From Guyanagaster necrorhizus (Eukaryota; Basidiomycota; Agaricomycetes; Agaricales; Physalacriaceae): a stretch of 64,000 nt of DNA. The notes under the pieces were generated by a model. It was not told the DNA's origin. It worked only from the letters and a program-made list of their open reading frames with translations, and made no database searches. The translations under genes and the position numbers were made by a program. Within the stretch, counting starts at the first letter, position 1. Every line of letters begins with the position of its first letter. Location of the stretch: the NCBI RefSeq assembly GCF_019112545.1, contig NW_025064887.1, positions 1,036,524 through 1,100,523 of the forward strand. The letters run 5' to 3'. This document shows positions 33,520-45,175 of this stretch, in pieces.

Positions 33520-36500
33520 TCACAGGGTCAATGTGAGGATGCTAAGACTAAACGCCGGCGTAGAATAGGTGAAATTTTGACCGGTTGCGATGGTGCTGTT
33601 CACCGGAATGACAAGCTGTGGCGTCGTTGGAGTATTACTATCAGTGGCGCCTCCCGTCAAGACTTGTGCTAGCGCCGTAGATGAGACGGAGCTGAAAGGA
33701 AGACTGAATGTCACGGAAGAAGCGGTGGCCACTGTATTAACGACCTGTCAAACGGATCAGAACGTACTGGCTTGACATAGAAAATCAACCGATTTCGCAA
33801 TGGAAGCGCACTTTAATAATGAGCTCATTTGGTGTTACCGATGTCTTTCGGACCACGCTCCAAAATACTGTGCCAGTACTGGTGGGCAAGGTGCTTGGTA
33901 TATATTCGTCGCCCCGGTTTTTGCTAAAGAGCTATAAGACGGCAACGTTAGAGAGGATAACGGTGAGTAAGCTGTTCTGTGCAACCTTCTGAGCATAGTA
34001 ACTCGTTGAAAGATAAACCGATCCAGCGCTAACAGAGTTCAATGAGGGTACAAAGGATAGATGAAGAAATATACTCGAAACTGATCAGGTCGGGATGCTA
34101 CACAACAACAATCGGTTTAATGGCATTTTCATAAAGCTAATAGCAGAACCCTACCCATTGCGAAGAAGTAATATCCTGAAAACCGTCACAACTTTACGGC
34201 GACACAAGCACGACTTCAAGTAAAGGCTCACGTTTAAAACAGGAGCAAATGATGCTGCAAATACGATGTCGCTATTTCCTGGAATTTCTGAGTGAGAGAA
34301 AGAAGGGATATAGTTAGCGCAGTATACTTACTCTCGAAGCCCATCATGAAAACAGCCTCAGCAGCCGTTCCTACAGAATGATTACCCGGAACGTTCTTAT
34401 AACCTTGAAAATATATAAATACCTTGCATGGTAGGGAACGTCAGCGTCGCTCCTGCGTCATTTGTCGTACATGCATATTCTCCCTACCATTGAGGTCGGG
34501 TAAACGAGGAGACAGCTAACTTTCAGACAACTGACCTCAAAATATTGTGTACCATCGCGCTACAAAGGTCAGAAAAGGCGTGGCACTCGATATTCACCAA
34601 CACAAACCGCAACATCGTCGTAGAAGAACCCGTTTGCGACCATCCCCGCTACACGAATGGTGTCAGCTATGATAAGACACAGAGAAGAGAATATACGTAC
34701 AGCGAGAAGCGTAGAGATGATTGTCATATTCAGTAGGGGTCGGCGAGAGGACCGGGTCGAATGGAAACGAAGTAGCGATATAGTCTTTGCAAATATCCTC
34801 ACTACAAGTCGCCAAATCACAGTAATTTACGCACGAAGGTCAGGGAATTCTGCCTTGAGGGCATCCACGAAAGCTGGCCATCGATAGGTATATCTTTTCA
34901 CGAGGTTAGAAGGTGAGTATTGCACACTGATAAGTTGCACTGACGTCGTTGATGCGAAAAAATCCTATAATATATGGTCAATTGCTACGAACAGACAGAA
35001 CTACAAAATACTTGCTTCGTTTCCAATCTCTACATATTTCAGTGCGAACGGTTCTGGGTGACCAAGCGAAGCCCGCAGCGCCGCTAGGGAAGTGCTTCAG
35101 TCAATGCTGCGGAACTGTGAGCGCAAAGAAACTTCGAACCGACCATTTTCATTAGTAGCGGGATCACCGATGGTGAAATAGATCTATATGCGTAGGCTTT
35201 TCAATGGCAAGATACAATAATTTCCGGGGATACTGACCTGATCTATCGCCTGCTGAACGTAAGGTCCTAGCTCGTCCTGAGGTACAGATACGCCTCCCAG
35301 TGCGTATCCTTGACGCAAATCAATCGACAAATGGCAAGCGAAGAAGAGCTACACATGCCTGCCCAGACCGCCATTATAGGCTCCATGTTCAAGTCCTCGC
35401 ACCAGGTGAGATATTCCAAGAGGCCTAACCCACTGCGGAATTGATGTTGGTGGCTGTTCAGGTGAGGAATAAGAGTGTTATATACTCAGTATTGATGTAG
35501 CTCCAGTCGCCAACCCGACCTGATTCAAGTGCACATCAACGCAAGAATATCTTGAAGTTATAATTGAGACAAACCTGGACGATCGACAAGAGGCCCAACT
35601 GTTGCGTTCCACTGCCACCGTTGTGCGACCGTTGCTCCCTACATTCCTTTAAATAAACATACGTTGATATCATCATAAACCAAACCTCCTAATAAAACGA
35701 GTTCGTGAAGATGATATGGTACAGACCAGCGAATCTCACAAGGTTGTTACCCCCAGGGAATCTGAAAAACGAGGGGCCCAGGTCTTGAAGAGCCTGTAAA
35801 TCTCATCGTCTGGTTTACTGCAGAGTAATTCGGCACCCAGAATACCCACGTCAGCAATATCGACGCGCATCCCGTTCGCTCTATTCTTAAACGTTGGTGG
35901 GAACAACGAAAACATCGCGAAGTTGATGGTTTGGCCTGCAGCTGCCGTACCATCCACAGTGACAGTAAAGATATTCGCTGTAGATGCTGGAGTCGTAGTA
36001 GCCCTCAATGTAGCCCTCACTTGAGTCCAAGACGTGTGGGAACCCGACACAGAAATTGAACTTTGAGCGAGAATTTGACCGGACGTCGTTTGAAGTGCGA
36101 CTTTGAGGTTTCCTCGAAACGAGCTCGCGGTGGGGAAACGGTAGAAGAAAGAGGCAGTGTATACACTTCCCTGGGTGACCTTGATACCTAATATCTATAA
36201 GAATATTTTATTCTGTGGACGTCAGAAATGAACCCACCGAAATATCCAGTATTCGCGAAGCCAACGGCTCCAGTCAGTCCACTAGGGATGGTGACACTTA
36301 GCGCATTAGGAAGAGCAGAAGAGACCGGCTGAGTATCCGCAATAACAGTTAACGATGTACCATTGATTGCCTCCCAAGCATTCAGTGCCGCTGTAGTGCC
36401 TGAAAACTGAGGAGTGAGTTCCAAAGCTGCGGGTTTGGCACCAAGGAACTACCTGGCGTTACTTGCTGAAAGGCGCGATTTTGTAGAACTGCAGGATTGG

Positions 36501-36943
36501 AAGTTAGTTGTGCTGATGGCGATCGATACAAGGACATTTCAGGTTACGTTCGGCATAGAGACCACCATCTCCACTCTGTGAGAGTATTATTTTCAAAAGT
36601 ACACAGATATATGCATACGAACGTGCTGCTCATAAATATATGCTTCAGTACAACGCGCATATCATCAAAAGAAGAGACACTGACATTAATGTCCTGTAAG
36701 CGATATCCGGGTCAATCTGACGTCACTGGAGAACGCCATAGGATCATACTTCATACATGACCCCCCCTGTAAAGTAGGCGTGCGATAAGTTTACCCAGAT
36801 ACCTAGTGTGGAAAGAAACACCCACACAGGCTCGTCGGAATGGCGTGGCTAGCCGTTGCACTGACGCTAACAGTTGTTTGCGCCATGCATATTCCCACGA
36901 ACAAAGTGAGGGCAGAAACACAGAGCTGGAAGGTCTGGAGCAT
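33520..36943 (-). CDS. Secreted alpha-L-arabinofuranosidase, GH51
   Basis: Releases terminal arabinofuranose from arabinoxylan or arabinan outside the cell. The ATG at 36943 starts a signal peptide ([15 protein letters not shown]). About 15 very short exons join in frame: [26 protein letters not shown] (the GH51 N-terminal signature), [48 protein letters not shown] and [19 protein letters not shown]. Further on [10 protein letters not shown] holds the acid/base Glu (spanning a GC-AG intron), [17 protein letters not shown] follows, and QYFEGEYACTT holds the nucleophile Glu. The end reads [30 protein letters not shown] and stop at 33520. Both catalytic Glu residues are kept, so it should be active. 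It diverges from the secreted esterase gene across 1.8 kb. Confidence 0.9.
34965..35015 (-). other. GC-AG intron in the GH51 gene
   Basis: The 51-nt intron starts GCAAGTATTT and ends ATTATAG on the minus strand. It joins EIGNE to DFFAST, rebuilding the conserved GH51 acid/base segment. No GT donor gives the same join. GCAAGT is the commonest GC donor form. Confidence 0.75.
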
Positions 36944-38723
36944 CTTGACGACTGTCAACTTCGCATGCATGGACGCTCAGACCTCCACCCGCGCTCCTTA
37001 TGAATACTCTTGAGCCAACGGCCCGTAATCAGTAGCAGCTGTTTTCTGCCATCTGGACTGCCTTGCATTTTTCCGGGGAGTGTCACATGAGGCTTGTAAA
37101 TCCGGATAAAACGAGGGAGTCCTATCCCGTTGTGAGAAAAGAGCAGTCGAGAAGGGTGACAGGATGCCACCTGCTGACGCGAAGAATAGTAATTATGGGA
37201 ATAAATGTAGATAGAAGAGGAAATCGTGCAATTTTAGTGGGCACATAGAGTATCTTGTGAACCAAGAAGGAAGGTGAGACGCGTTGCGTGGCACTGCAAA
37301 GTGTGGAAGCGAAAGAACCGGATGTGTATTTGTTGCACCTCAATCCATAGGTAGCGGGCCGACAGAATAACAAAACAAAATACACCAAGAACAAACCGAC
37401 GTTGAAGTGCTTCGGCCCGGTGATAGCCGATCGATCGCCATCAAAGCATGGTCTGTGCGCGGGGCACCAGGTATAAAAGGCAAGCGCGAGTACCTGCATA
37501 CCTCATACTTACCTTGATGGCACAAGCCCCTTCATGTACCCGGGTTTGTGGGCCGTGGAGATCCTTCATAGCACGGCGACCTTGTCCGCAGAGGGTGTCT
37601 GCGGCTTGTATAGGCTCAGGCTTATGCACCGTCTAAATATTTTCCTGTCCCACTTTGGCCACTCTGGCTGGGTGGGCCTCTCTTTTCTTTGCTGTTCACT
37701 AGTGGAGACTTCCATTTGGCGGTCTTTATGTTGCAGCAAACAATGGGAGTTGGAATATGACAAGTTTGGACTTTCAATTGAACTATTTTGTGTCGACTAA
37801 CGTAGTGACCGTGCCTTGTCAATACATCTTTTGCGCGGTTCGATTTATGTAAAGAGTAGGTTAACCGGCCGGGTGCATGAAATACGGTATGTCGTCTAAC
37901 TTCATTATCTTGTCTAAATACATGTGATGATGATGTTCCAAGGAATGATGCTGTCCTGTTGACATTGGTAATTGTTTCAAGTTTTGGTCCTCATTGTGAT
38001 GCTCGTGTGGTACTACTTCCCCGCTCAAATTTAACCATGGCATGCGTTTCCACTACGTGCCCTTCCATGCCTCAACGCTGTGGTGTATTATTCTGTTTCC
38101 AGAGTACTCTATAGGTTATTTCGTGCCTGTCCCTTACCCTTGTTTCTTCATTTGAATGTCGCTGATCGCAGTTCCGTACAAGTTCCACTGGCTATTTTCG
38201 GGGCCCGTCGGTCAACAGTCGACCCCAGTCAGGATAATTCGTTTCACGGGTGATGGAAAACCATCAATCGTAAACATGTGCTCATCCCCTACTTTGGGCG
38301 ACGTGTTCCGGGGAATAAATGTGCATTCGGATCGGATTTCTTCACAATAAAGGAATTATTAGCACTTTACTCGGTTTCCAGTGATAATTAAACGTGTGGA
38401 CCCCAGGAGGGTAAACACAACATCCGTGCTAGACTGACTGGACCAGGCCTCCGTAACCAGGAAAGACACAAGACCGGCGCTCTCCGCATGGGTTTCCTAT
38501 TATGGGGCACGTTGTTTTCTGGATCACTTCGAAATCCTCAAATTTCTGATGCCTCGAGCAATTCACCTCCAATTTCCTGGGCCTGAAGTGCCTTGCCTTG
38601 TATTTTTTTCTGCGGCCTTTGACAGGTTCAGGTCGCATATAAAATTCTCCTTGTCATCGTGGTTCTTTCCTCACCAGCTGTCCTTCAGCCTGGTGTCGTA
38701 AGCACGGGTCTTTCTCTCTGACT
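36944..38723. promoter_or_regulatory. Long divergent intergenic region between GH51 and esterase
   Basis: About 1.8 kb separate the ATGs of two secreted enzymes transcribed in opposite directions. Several short frames are open on both strands between 37.0 and 38.4 kb, but none shows a known motif or good exon structure. Carbon-repressor-like hexamers occur (for example CCGGGG at 37073 and 38308) but are expected by chance at this length. Confidence 0.35.
38638..38644 (+). promoter_or_regulatory. TATA box of the carboxylesterase gene
   Basis: TATAAAA 80 bp before the ATG at 38724, a usual distance for a strongly expressed fungal secreted-enzyme gene. Confidence 0.5.
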
Positions 38724-40627
38724 ATGGTCGCGTTGATCTTCGTCTTGTCGGCCCTCTCTTTGGTGTCTGCTACTCCGTTTCCAGGTAGCAGTCATAACAG
38801 TATCTTCGTGAAACCCAGTCGAGACATCCTCTGCATATTATTGCCCTGGCTATGTCCTCGGGATACCCAAATCACCACAGAGGTCGAGACAAGTATTGGC
38901 ACCGCCAAAGGGGTTGCTAATGGCACAGCGGTCAGGTTCCCCGTCAAGTACGCCTCCGCAGAGAGATGGCAAGATTCCGCAGTCGCCTCAGAGTGGGAGC
39001 TTCCGTGCGCCTGTTATTTCCCTTTACTTTGCCCTTTCTGACATTTTTTTGCGGTGTAGCAATAACTCTTCAGACGTGACCGCAATGCCTTTGGCTTGCC
39101 CGCAGTCGGATCTGGACTCATCGGAATATGCAGAGGACTGTTTGTCCATGGTCCTCTACGTGCCTGCTACGCTCACCGTATCTGATAATGTTCCTACACT
39201 TACGTGGTGCGAGATCTGTCTGTCTATCATTGGAGCTGATTGATTAATTCTTCGACAGGGTGCATGGAGGATCATTCATTACAGGGTCTGCCAGTGATGA
39301 AGGATTAGACGGTTCGAACCTTGCTTCCACAACGAATTCCATTGTTGCTGTGATCCAATACCGCCTTGGAGGTGTACGTACCATTTCCCCTCTTCTTCCA
39401 TTGCTAGTATACTCATGTTTTTTTTTTTAGCTCGGGTTTATGGCCCCTAACGGGAGCGTGAACCTGGCGGTCAAGGATGTCATCAACGCAATAAAGTTTT
39501 TGCAAACGATCCTACCGTCCTTTGGCGGTGACACGTCCAAGATCACGTTGGCCGGTCAAAGCAGCGGTGCCAGTATGATTCGCGCTTTGCTGGCCGTTCC
39601 ATCAGCGTCATCTTTGTTCCAGTCTGCTATTTTGCAGTCAGACCCGATGGTAAGCGCATCCTTTTCCTCGTGGTATCCATCGCTTATTTGGATCTAGAAC
39701 TTCGGTTTTTTGAATACGTCCACACAGGAGACCATGCAGAGCTATTTCAACGGACTTATTTCTTGTGGGGCTTCGGACACGACCTGCTGGGATGCCCTCT
39801 CCTTGGATGATATTCTCAATGCCCAATCAACCCTATTTAGCGACGCTGCCTCCCTCGACGCATCAACGGGAACCGCAGAACCTATCCGGCCTGTTCGCGA
39901 CGGCACCCTGATTACGTCCCCGCTCGACTCCACTGCCGCCTTCCCGTCAGTGAGCAAACCCATCCTTATTACCTCCGTACTCAACGAAGCCGGGCTCACC
40001 ATCTACGGCTCCTTTACCGTCGAGCTCGCTGCTGTATACTTTGAAGCCGTCGCTGATGAATTTCTGGGAGACGAGCGCGCGGAGGTTATAGCAAATTCGA
40101 CTTTTTATACCGCAACGGACGAGGACGACGATACGCGAATTAGGCTGGAAAGACTCGGGACGGATTGGATGTGGAAATGCGCGATATGGACATTCGCAAG
40201 GAACTGGGTTAGTAATGGAGGTGCGGCGTATGTCGGCCTGTATACGGTTGGAGCATCGTACCCTTTGAACACTTACGTCGACTTCTGCCATGAAGAAGGG
40301 AAGGTGTGCCACCGTGACGATATCGAGATAGTGGTATGTGGTTCTCCCTATAAAATCACTCGTTCCTCACTTTCCCCTTAGTTCGGGACGGTGTCCAACC
40401 CTTCTTCAACCCAATCTGAACTTATTTCAGAGATGCAGCAACGATATAAAGCATTCTTGCACTCTGGCAACCCTAATGTTGACGGTCTCACTACTTGGAC
40501 CGCGTCTGGCACCTCCGAGATGAATGCGCTTCAGCTCGGAGAGTCAGGCGAGTTCGAGATCGGTGCTTGTATCCCGTCTTTCTGGGGCGAAGCTGTCGAA
40601 TACGATTATCAAGTCTACGGGATCTAA
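38724..40627 (+). CDS. Secreted type-B carboxylesterase/lipase
   Basis: An alpha/beta-hydrolase of the carboxylesterase/cholinesterase family that cleaves ester bonds outside the cell. A signal peptide (MVALIFVLSALSLVSATP) is followed by VETSIGTAKGVANGTAVRF. Introns join ASEWELP to NNSSDVTAMPLACPQ and PTLT to WVHGGSFITGSASDEG, which carries the oxyanion hole. Then VIQYRLGG-LGFMAPNGSVNL leads to the nucleophile elbow GQSSGAS (Ser near 39562). The acidic residue is probably the Glu in ITSVLNEAGLT, and the His is in VCHRDDIEIVFGT, joined over an intron at about 40333. It ends EYDYQVYGI with TAA at 40625-40627. Length (about 545 residues) fits the family. Related fungal enzymes act on lipids or cell-wall esters; the substrate is not determined. 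Confidence 0.92.
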
Positions 40628-41003
40628 TCTTACCCCAAGACGACTCATTTAGAGGACTTTGCAACGTGCTTTTTGTTCCACTTATCACGCAACTTCAAAG
40701 CTCATTGTCATTCGCATTGATATCGATTTTCTCAGCATTCACATTATTAACTAATTGTCCAAAGTTATCCATCCTTACGACAATATTTGTATCTTACGAC
40801 GCTTTCCTCCTTTGTGATATCATCGGCATGTGTATCAATTGGTTTACCAACGCTTTCGGTTCGTCACAAGTAGTCCTCATATAGCAAACCTCGTTGTCGT
40901 CTTGACTGTAAATAAGTACCTTTATCTGCGTTTCCTTGGCCCCACCGTGAGAACATTGCGCCACATTTGCATCAACTCTTCTTTCACTACCGCCATTACC
41001 ATC
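40628..41003. other. Intergenic, esterase to CSN8
   Basis: About 375 bp. The frame preceding the CSN8 ATG is open, but the extra residues look non-conserved, so they are not included in the gene. Confidence 0.35.
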
Positions 41004-42093
41004 ATGGCCAACGGACCTCCTACCCCTCCGCCTACTACCGATATTGAAATACAGGACGCTGCGCGTGAAGAGGCGTCAGCGAATGCAAATGCACAAGCAA
41101 CGAGCTCTGAGACTGAGACTGAGACTGACCCAGAACCTGCGGAACGGCAGCTGCCATCCCGCTCACCACCCTCTCAGGACGTCTTTCAACAAGCTTTTCA
41201 GAAGATAGCTTCCTTGTCGTCAGAAAAACAATGGCATGAACTTATCTCTGTTGCAGAAGATGCCGATGTATGGGTGAGTTCACGCAACGACCCTCAAGAT
41301 TTCAGACTTATCATTACATGCTCGAAAGGGAGACGACGAGAGCCCCGTGTCGAGATTGCTTGTCGTCGCGCCTCTTGTTCTGGGGTATCTGATAATTGAT
41401 GACCTGTGAGTATCTGCATCCGTGGTTGTCTTTCAAAAATCTGACCTTTAAAGACCAGCGGCTCGTTTCGCGTTGACGCGCATACATCCACGGCTCCAGA
41501 AGCTTCCGATTTCTACCGCATTGGCATCCCTTCTAGAATCCTCTATGGAGAGAAAACATAAGGAGGTATATGCACGCGCCGAGGTGCTGTACAACATGGC
41601 GAAAGATACAGGCAGCGCGCCGGATCCAAAGTTTCCCGGTGTACTTTCAGAGATGGTGCAGGCGTTTACTGGTGCGCACCGTTGTATGTTTGTTGTGTAA
41701 TAGATGCTGATGTTGCGATGTTATAGAATCCTTCCGAGAGAGAACATTCAGGTTGCTATCCAAGGCATACGCCGCTTTACCACTGGCGCTTGCTCAGACC
41801 TATCTGGGGTTGACATCGGATCGTCTTCTTGCAGGTCTGTCACAGGTTCATCGTACTCCTGCCTTTGATTTTCTGACTGTCACTCTAGCTGCTGAAAGTA
41901 ATAACTGGAAGTACAACGCTTCTACCCAAGTTTTGAGTCCGACTGTCTCCTCCGGTCCCCAGGGTACCTCTTTGTCGGGTAAGCTTCTATTAACATCTCA
42001 TGCATTTCAAAACCGATGGTTTCCCAAGCATCTTCATCTTTGGCTATATTTGGTTTCATCGCAGATAGTGTCGCCGAAGTGGAGATCATGTAA
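41004..42093 (+). CDS. CSN8: COP9 signalosome subunit 8-like protein (CSN8/PSMD8/eIF3k family)
   Basis: The ATG at 41004 gives MANGPPTPPPTTDIEIQD, a low-complexity N-terminus rich in Ala, Glu and Thr. The conserved part begins at DVFQQAFQKIASLSSEKQW and continues after introns with LLVVAPLVLGYLIIDDL, AREALTR-like sequence (ARFALTRIHPRLQKLP) and FRERTFRLLSKAYAALPLAL. Then AQTYLGLTSDRLLA leads to NNWKYNASTQVLSPT. This last pair (a helix with AQTYLGL, then a Trp-x-Tyr and LSP) is typical of CSN8 and its relatives Rpn12 and eIF3k. It ends SVAEVEIM with TAA at 42091. CSN8 is part of the complex that removes NEDD8 from cullins and so controls SCF ligases. Rpn12 is a less likely reading because of the size and the C-terminal LSP pattern. 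Confidence 0.75.
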
Positions 42094-42993
42094 AGATAAC
42101 TACCTGTACATTGTTTTACACATCACCTGTAATAACACCGTATCATGCTGTCTTCATTCGCTGAACATTCAGGGCAGCGCCCTTTCCTGGCCACCTTCGC
42201 GTCGCCTTTTCGTTCGTCGATATGCAACCACTTGCTTTGAGCCCGTCCCACAGGAGGCTTCTAATGCATTCGTCTTGCGCCTATAACTGCCTCTGCAAGG
42301 TATCTGATTGACTGCACGTGTCTCTAAACATGGGTTTGGCTTTGTCGCTCACTTCAATATATCTTGAAAGATACTAAAACTTGATGTTGGGTATTTGTTG
42401 GAAATGTTACGCTGTGGTTATGGTCCGTTCTTGGACATAATTTACTTATTGCATTGCCTGCCTGTTTCCTAGTACTGACTTTCTTAGTTGTAAATCAGGC
42501 TCTATTGAGTCCTATACATACCATTCACACATGGAAATTGTCCTGTCATTCAGCATTACGGATAGTCTCGTAAACCAGACTCAATGATTTGTATGAAGAT
42601 AAGTCGTTCAATGGATGTAGACATTACGGAGATTCGCAATCCTATCCCATTGGTTGGTAGCAAAAGTAGGCATTGGATTCAATCCTAAGTAATTGAAAGA
42701 CGTCAACCCCCGTCTATGTTGAGTGTGCTCCAAATGGTTAATACCATGGATGGTGGGGTCCAGCCCGTGCTACCAATACCATCGATTTGATCTTTTCACA
42801 TTATCCCGTACTCAGGATTACCACTACTACCTGCTGAAAAAACAAGGTATCCATTGTGTGCATATAAGCAAAAGAAAAAAAAACCAAAAACGTTCAAGTT
42901 TCGAACATCACTGGGGACCGGCCCGCAACACGCGAAACGGTGTGTGCATTCCCGCCTCCAGTTGGTTTCTCTTTCCCCACTTTCACCCTCATT
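42094..42993. other. Intergenic, CSN8 to UBLCP1
   Basis: About 900 bp with no exon that I can support. Confidence 0.35.
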
Positions 42994-44914
42994 ATGTCCC
43001 CTTTGTTAGATGCATCGTCTGCGCCAGAAAACGGTATGGATGTGACGGAACGCGACGAACCCGCTGTCGAAGTAGACCAGTCTGTCCTTAAGCGCCCCTT
43101 TACGCCACTAACCGTTCCCGACGACAGAGTGGATCTGGCATCGTCGAGACATGGATATCGCTCCAGTTTACCTGGTCTGGGCGTTCCTTTTCGCTAGACA
43201 TCGCAGATACCGATACGTGAGCTATTCGACCAGTGCCATGTCATCAAGCTAACGATTTCTGGTAGCGTATACGACCTCAAAGGCTACCTTCACAGCCAGA
43301 CCCTTGTTCCCCCTGAGCGCCAGAAGATCCTAGGTCTAGTCAAAGGCAAGCTACCACCAGATCAGGTGCGAATGTATGTGCTCGATGGTGGGACTTGATT
43401 CGTTCTGTGGTTCATTGGAGGTTTACAGCACCGACTTGAAACTGGCGTCGGGGAAGAAATTTTCTCTCGTTGGGACGCCTGAAGGGGGTGAGATCAAGGA
43501 TCCATCAGGTAGGTGATTAGTGGGGTGAGACGACGGTCTTTGTTAATCGTTGACGTACTTAGCTTTGGAAGCCCTCCCAGACATCGTCAATGACTTCGAC
43601 CTCGACATGTTGTTCATGGACTTTACGGCTAGGAATCGTTACCTCACCGACCCACGGAATGTTCGCAAGGTGAAGGAGTACACGTCCAAGACCCGTATCA
43701 ATATCATCCATCCGGTGCGCCCAGGCAAGAAACTGTTGGTACTCGATATCGACTATAGTCAGTTTTCCCGGATGATATTTTGTGATCATTGGGACGATTC
43801 CTCTTTTAGCGATCTTAGATACGAAGCCTTTGTTGTCTGGAAGCCTGCCACCGGCTGAATGCGCGCGTCCTGGTCTACATGAGTTCTTAGAGGCGATCTA
43901 TCCGTTTTATGACAGTGCGTTTGTCTTCGATACTCACCAAAATGCTCTCACACGTTGATTCCAGTTTGTATATGGTACGTTTTCCTCAGTTTTATCTTTA
44001 CGGCAGAGGCGGGTGCACCTTCCCTCCTGAAAAATGACGTCCTGCCTGGTTTCATTATAAGTCCTCTACATGATCAGTGAAAGAATCTACAATGGGAACA
44101 GTGCTTAGCATCGCTCTCCAGTACTCCTATAATGAAACCTGGCAAGATTTTGTGACACTGGAGACGAACCTGCCCCTGCAGCGGCCTTTTATGCATTTAC
44201 GAATCTGATTTCAGGTCGCAGACGAGCTGGATTTGGTTGGAGACTAAAATGGTAGAATTGGGCATGGTTGGAGGCAACCGTAATTATCAGGTGTGTATGC
44301 GTGGCCCCTAACCTAATTTCTGTGTTCTCATAATTCACACAGATCTCATTCGGTAACCTTATGCGCTTATAACGTTTTCCCGCGTGTCATTGACCTCTCG
44401 CAGTACTAGATAAGACGAGCATGTTCACTGTCTTTAGTCAACGCGACAACAAGCCGTGGCGGCATTCTGTCAAGCCATTGCAGATCATATGGAATCTGAT
44501 ACCCCAGTTGTAAGTGGCCGTACATATGCAACGATATTTTCTTATCGAGTTTCGTACGAATGATTAGTGGCCCCCGTAATACTATACACATCGATGATCT
44601 TGTAAGTCTTCCTACCCGACAACATTAATACTACCCGACTGACCGATGCTCCGTCAGAGTCGTAATTTTGCTCTTAATCCTGGCCAAGGACTTAAAATCC
44701 AGGCGTTCAAGAATGCCCATACACAAGAGGCCGTGATGGATCGAGAGCTGGAAAAGTTGGGGAGGTATATGCTATCTATTGCCAATGTCGAGGATTTCAG
44801 GACGTTGGAGCATAATGTGAGTGTTCTCAGTCCATGGTGCGATGCCTGCCTCATTGATTGATGATCTGTGTGCAGTACTGGAAAGACGTAGTGAAGAAAT
44901 TACCGCGTTCCTGA
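42994..44914 (+). CDS. UBLCP1: Ubiquitin-like-domain-containing CTD phosphatase, UBLCP1-type
   Basis: A nuclear phosphatase that binds and dephosphorylates proteasome parts. The ubiquitin-like domain shows FTWSGRSFSLDIADTD, VYDLKGYLHSQTLVPPERQ and ILGLVKGKLPPD. GKKFSLVGTPEG and INIIHPVRPGKKLLVL follow. The FCP/SCP catalytic motif DxDxT is LDIDYT, completed across an intron at 43757-43809 that joins DIDY to TILDTKPLLSGSLPP. Then come ECARPGLHEFLEAIYPFYD, CIWSQTSWIWLETKMVELG, ISFVLDKTSMFTVFSQRD, NTIHIDDLSRNFALNPGQG and QAFKNAHT. It ends KKLPRS with TGA at 44912. The first exon is uncertain: the frame from the ATG at 42994 (MSPLLDASSAP) differs from the ubiquitin-like frame. A 38-nt intron at 43129-43166 would join them, which is unusually short. 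Confidence 0.9.
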
Positions 44915-45175
44915 AGGAATGTGACTGTCCTTCCGCTTGTTCCGGAATACAAAGCATGTAGTTTCTTGTATAACATTCTTTGCTATCGGGCTGTCATTTG
45001 CATATCACTATCATGTAGCGCATAATACTATCATTATTATATTGGACATTGTTATTACGGATCCAACATTCAAAGAATTAAATTGAAGATCGACTTGTAC
45101 GACGGCCCGGCCCAACTGACTTCCAACCACACTTGATGAAGTTTACCCGTATCCAAGGTATAAGACGCTGAAATA

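Noticed and set aside
34569..34640. VGEYR as the GH51 nucleophile segment
   Set aside because: It falls in an intron. Splicing to RDGTQYFE and then GEYACTT gives the real conserved segment further on.
37448..37836. Cluster of overlapping short frames on both strands
   Set aside because: Mutually overlapping, no motif, and lying in a divergent intergenic region.
36944..38723. CreA/Cre1-like SYGGRG hexamers (37073, 37459, 38308)
   Set aside because: The six-base degenerate motif is expected several times by chance in 1.8 kb, so I do not call sites.
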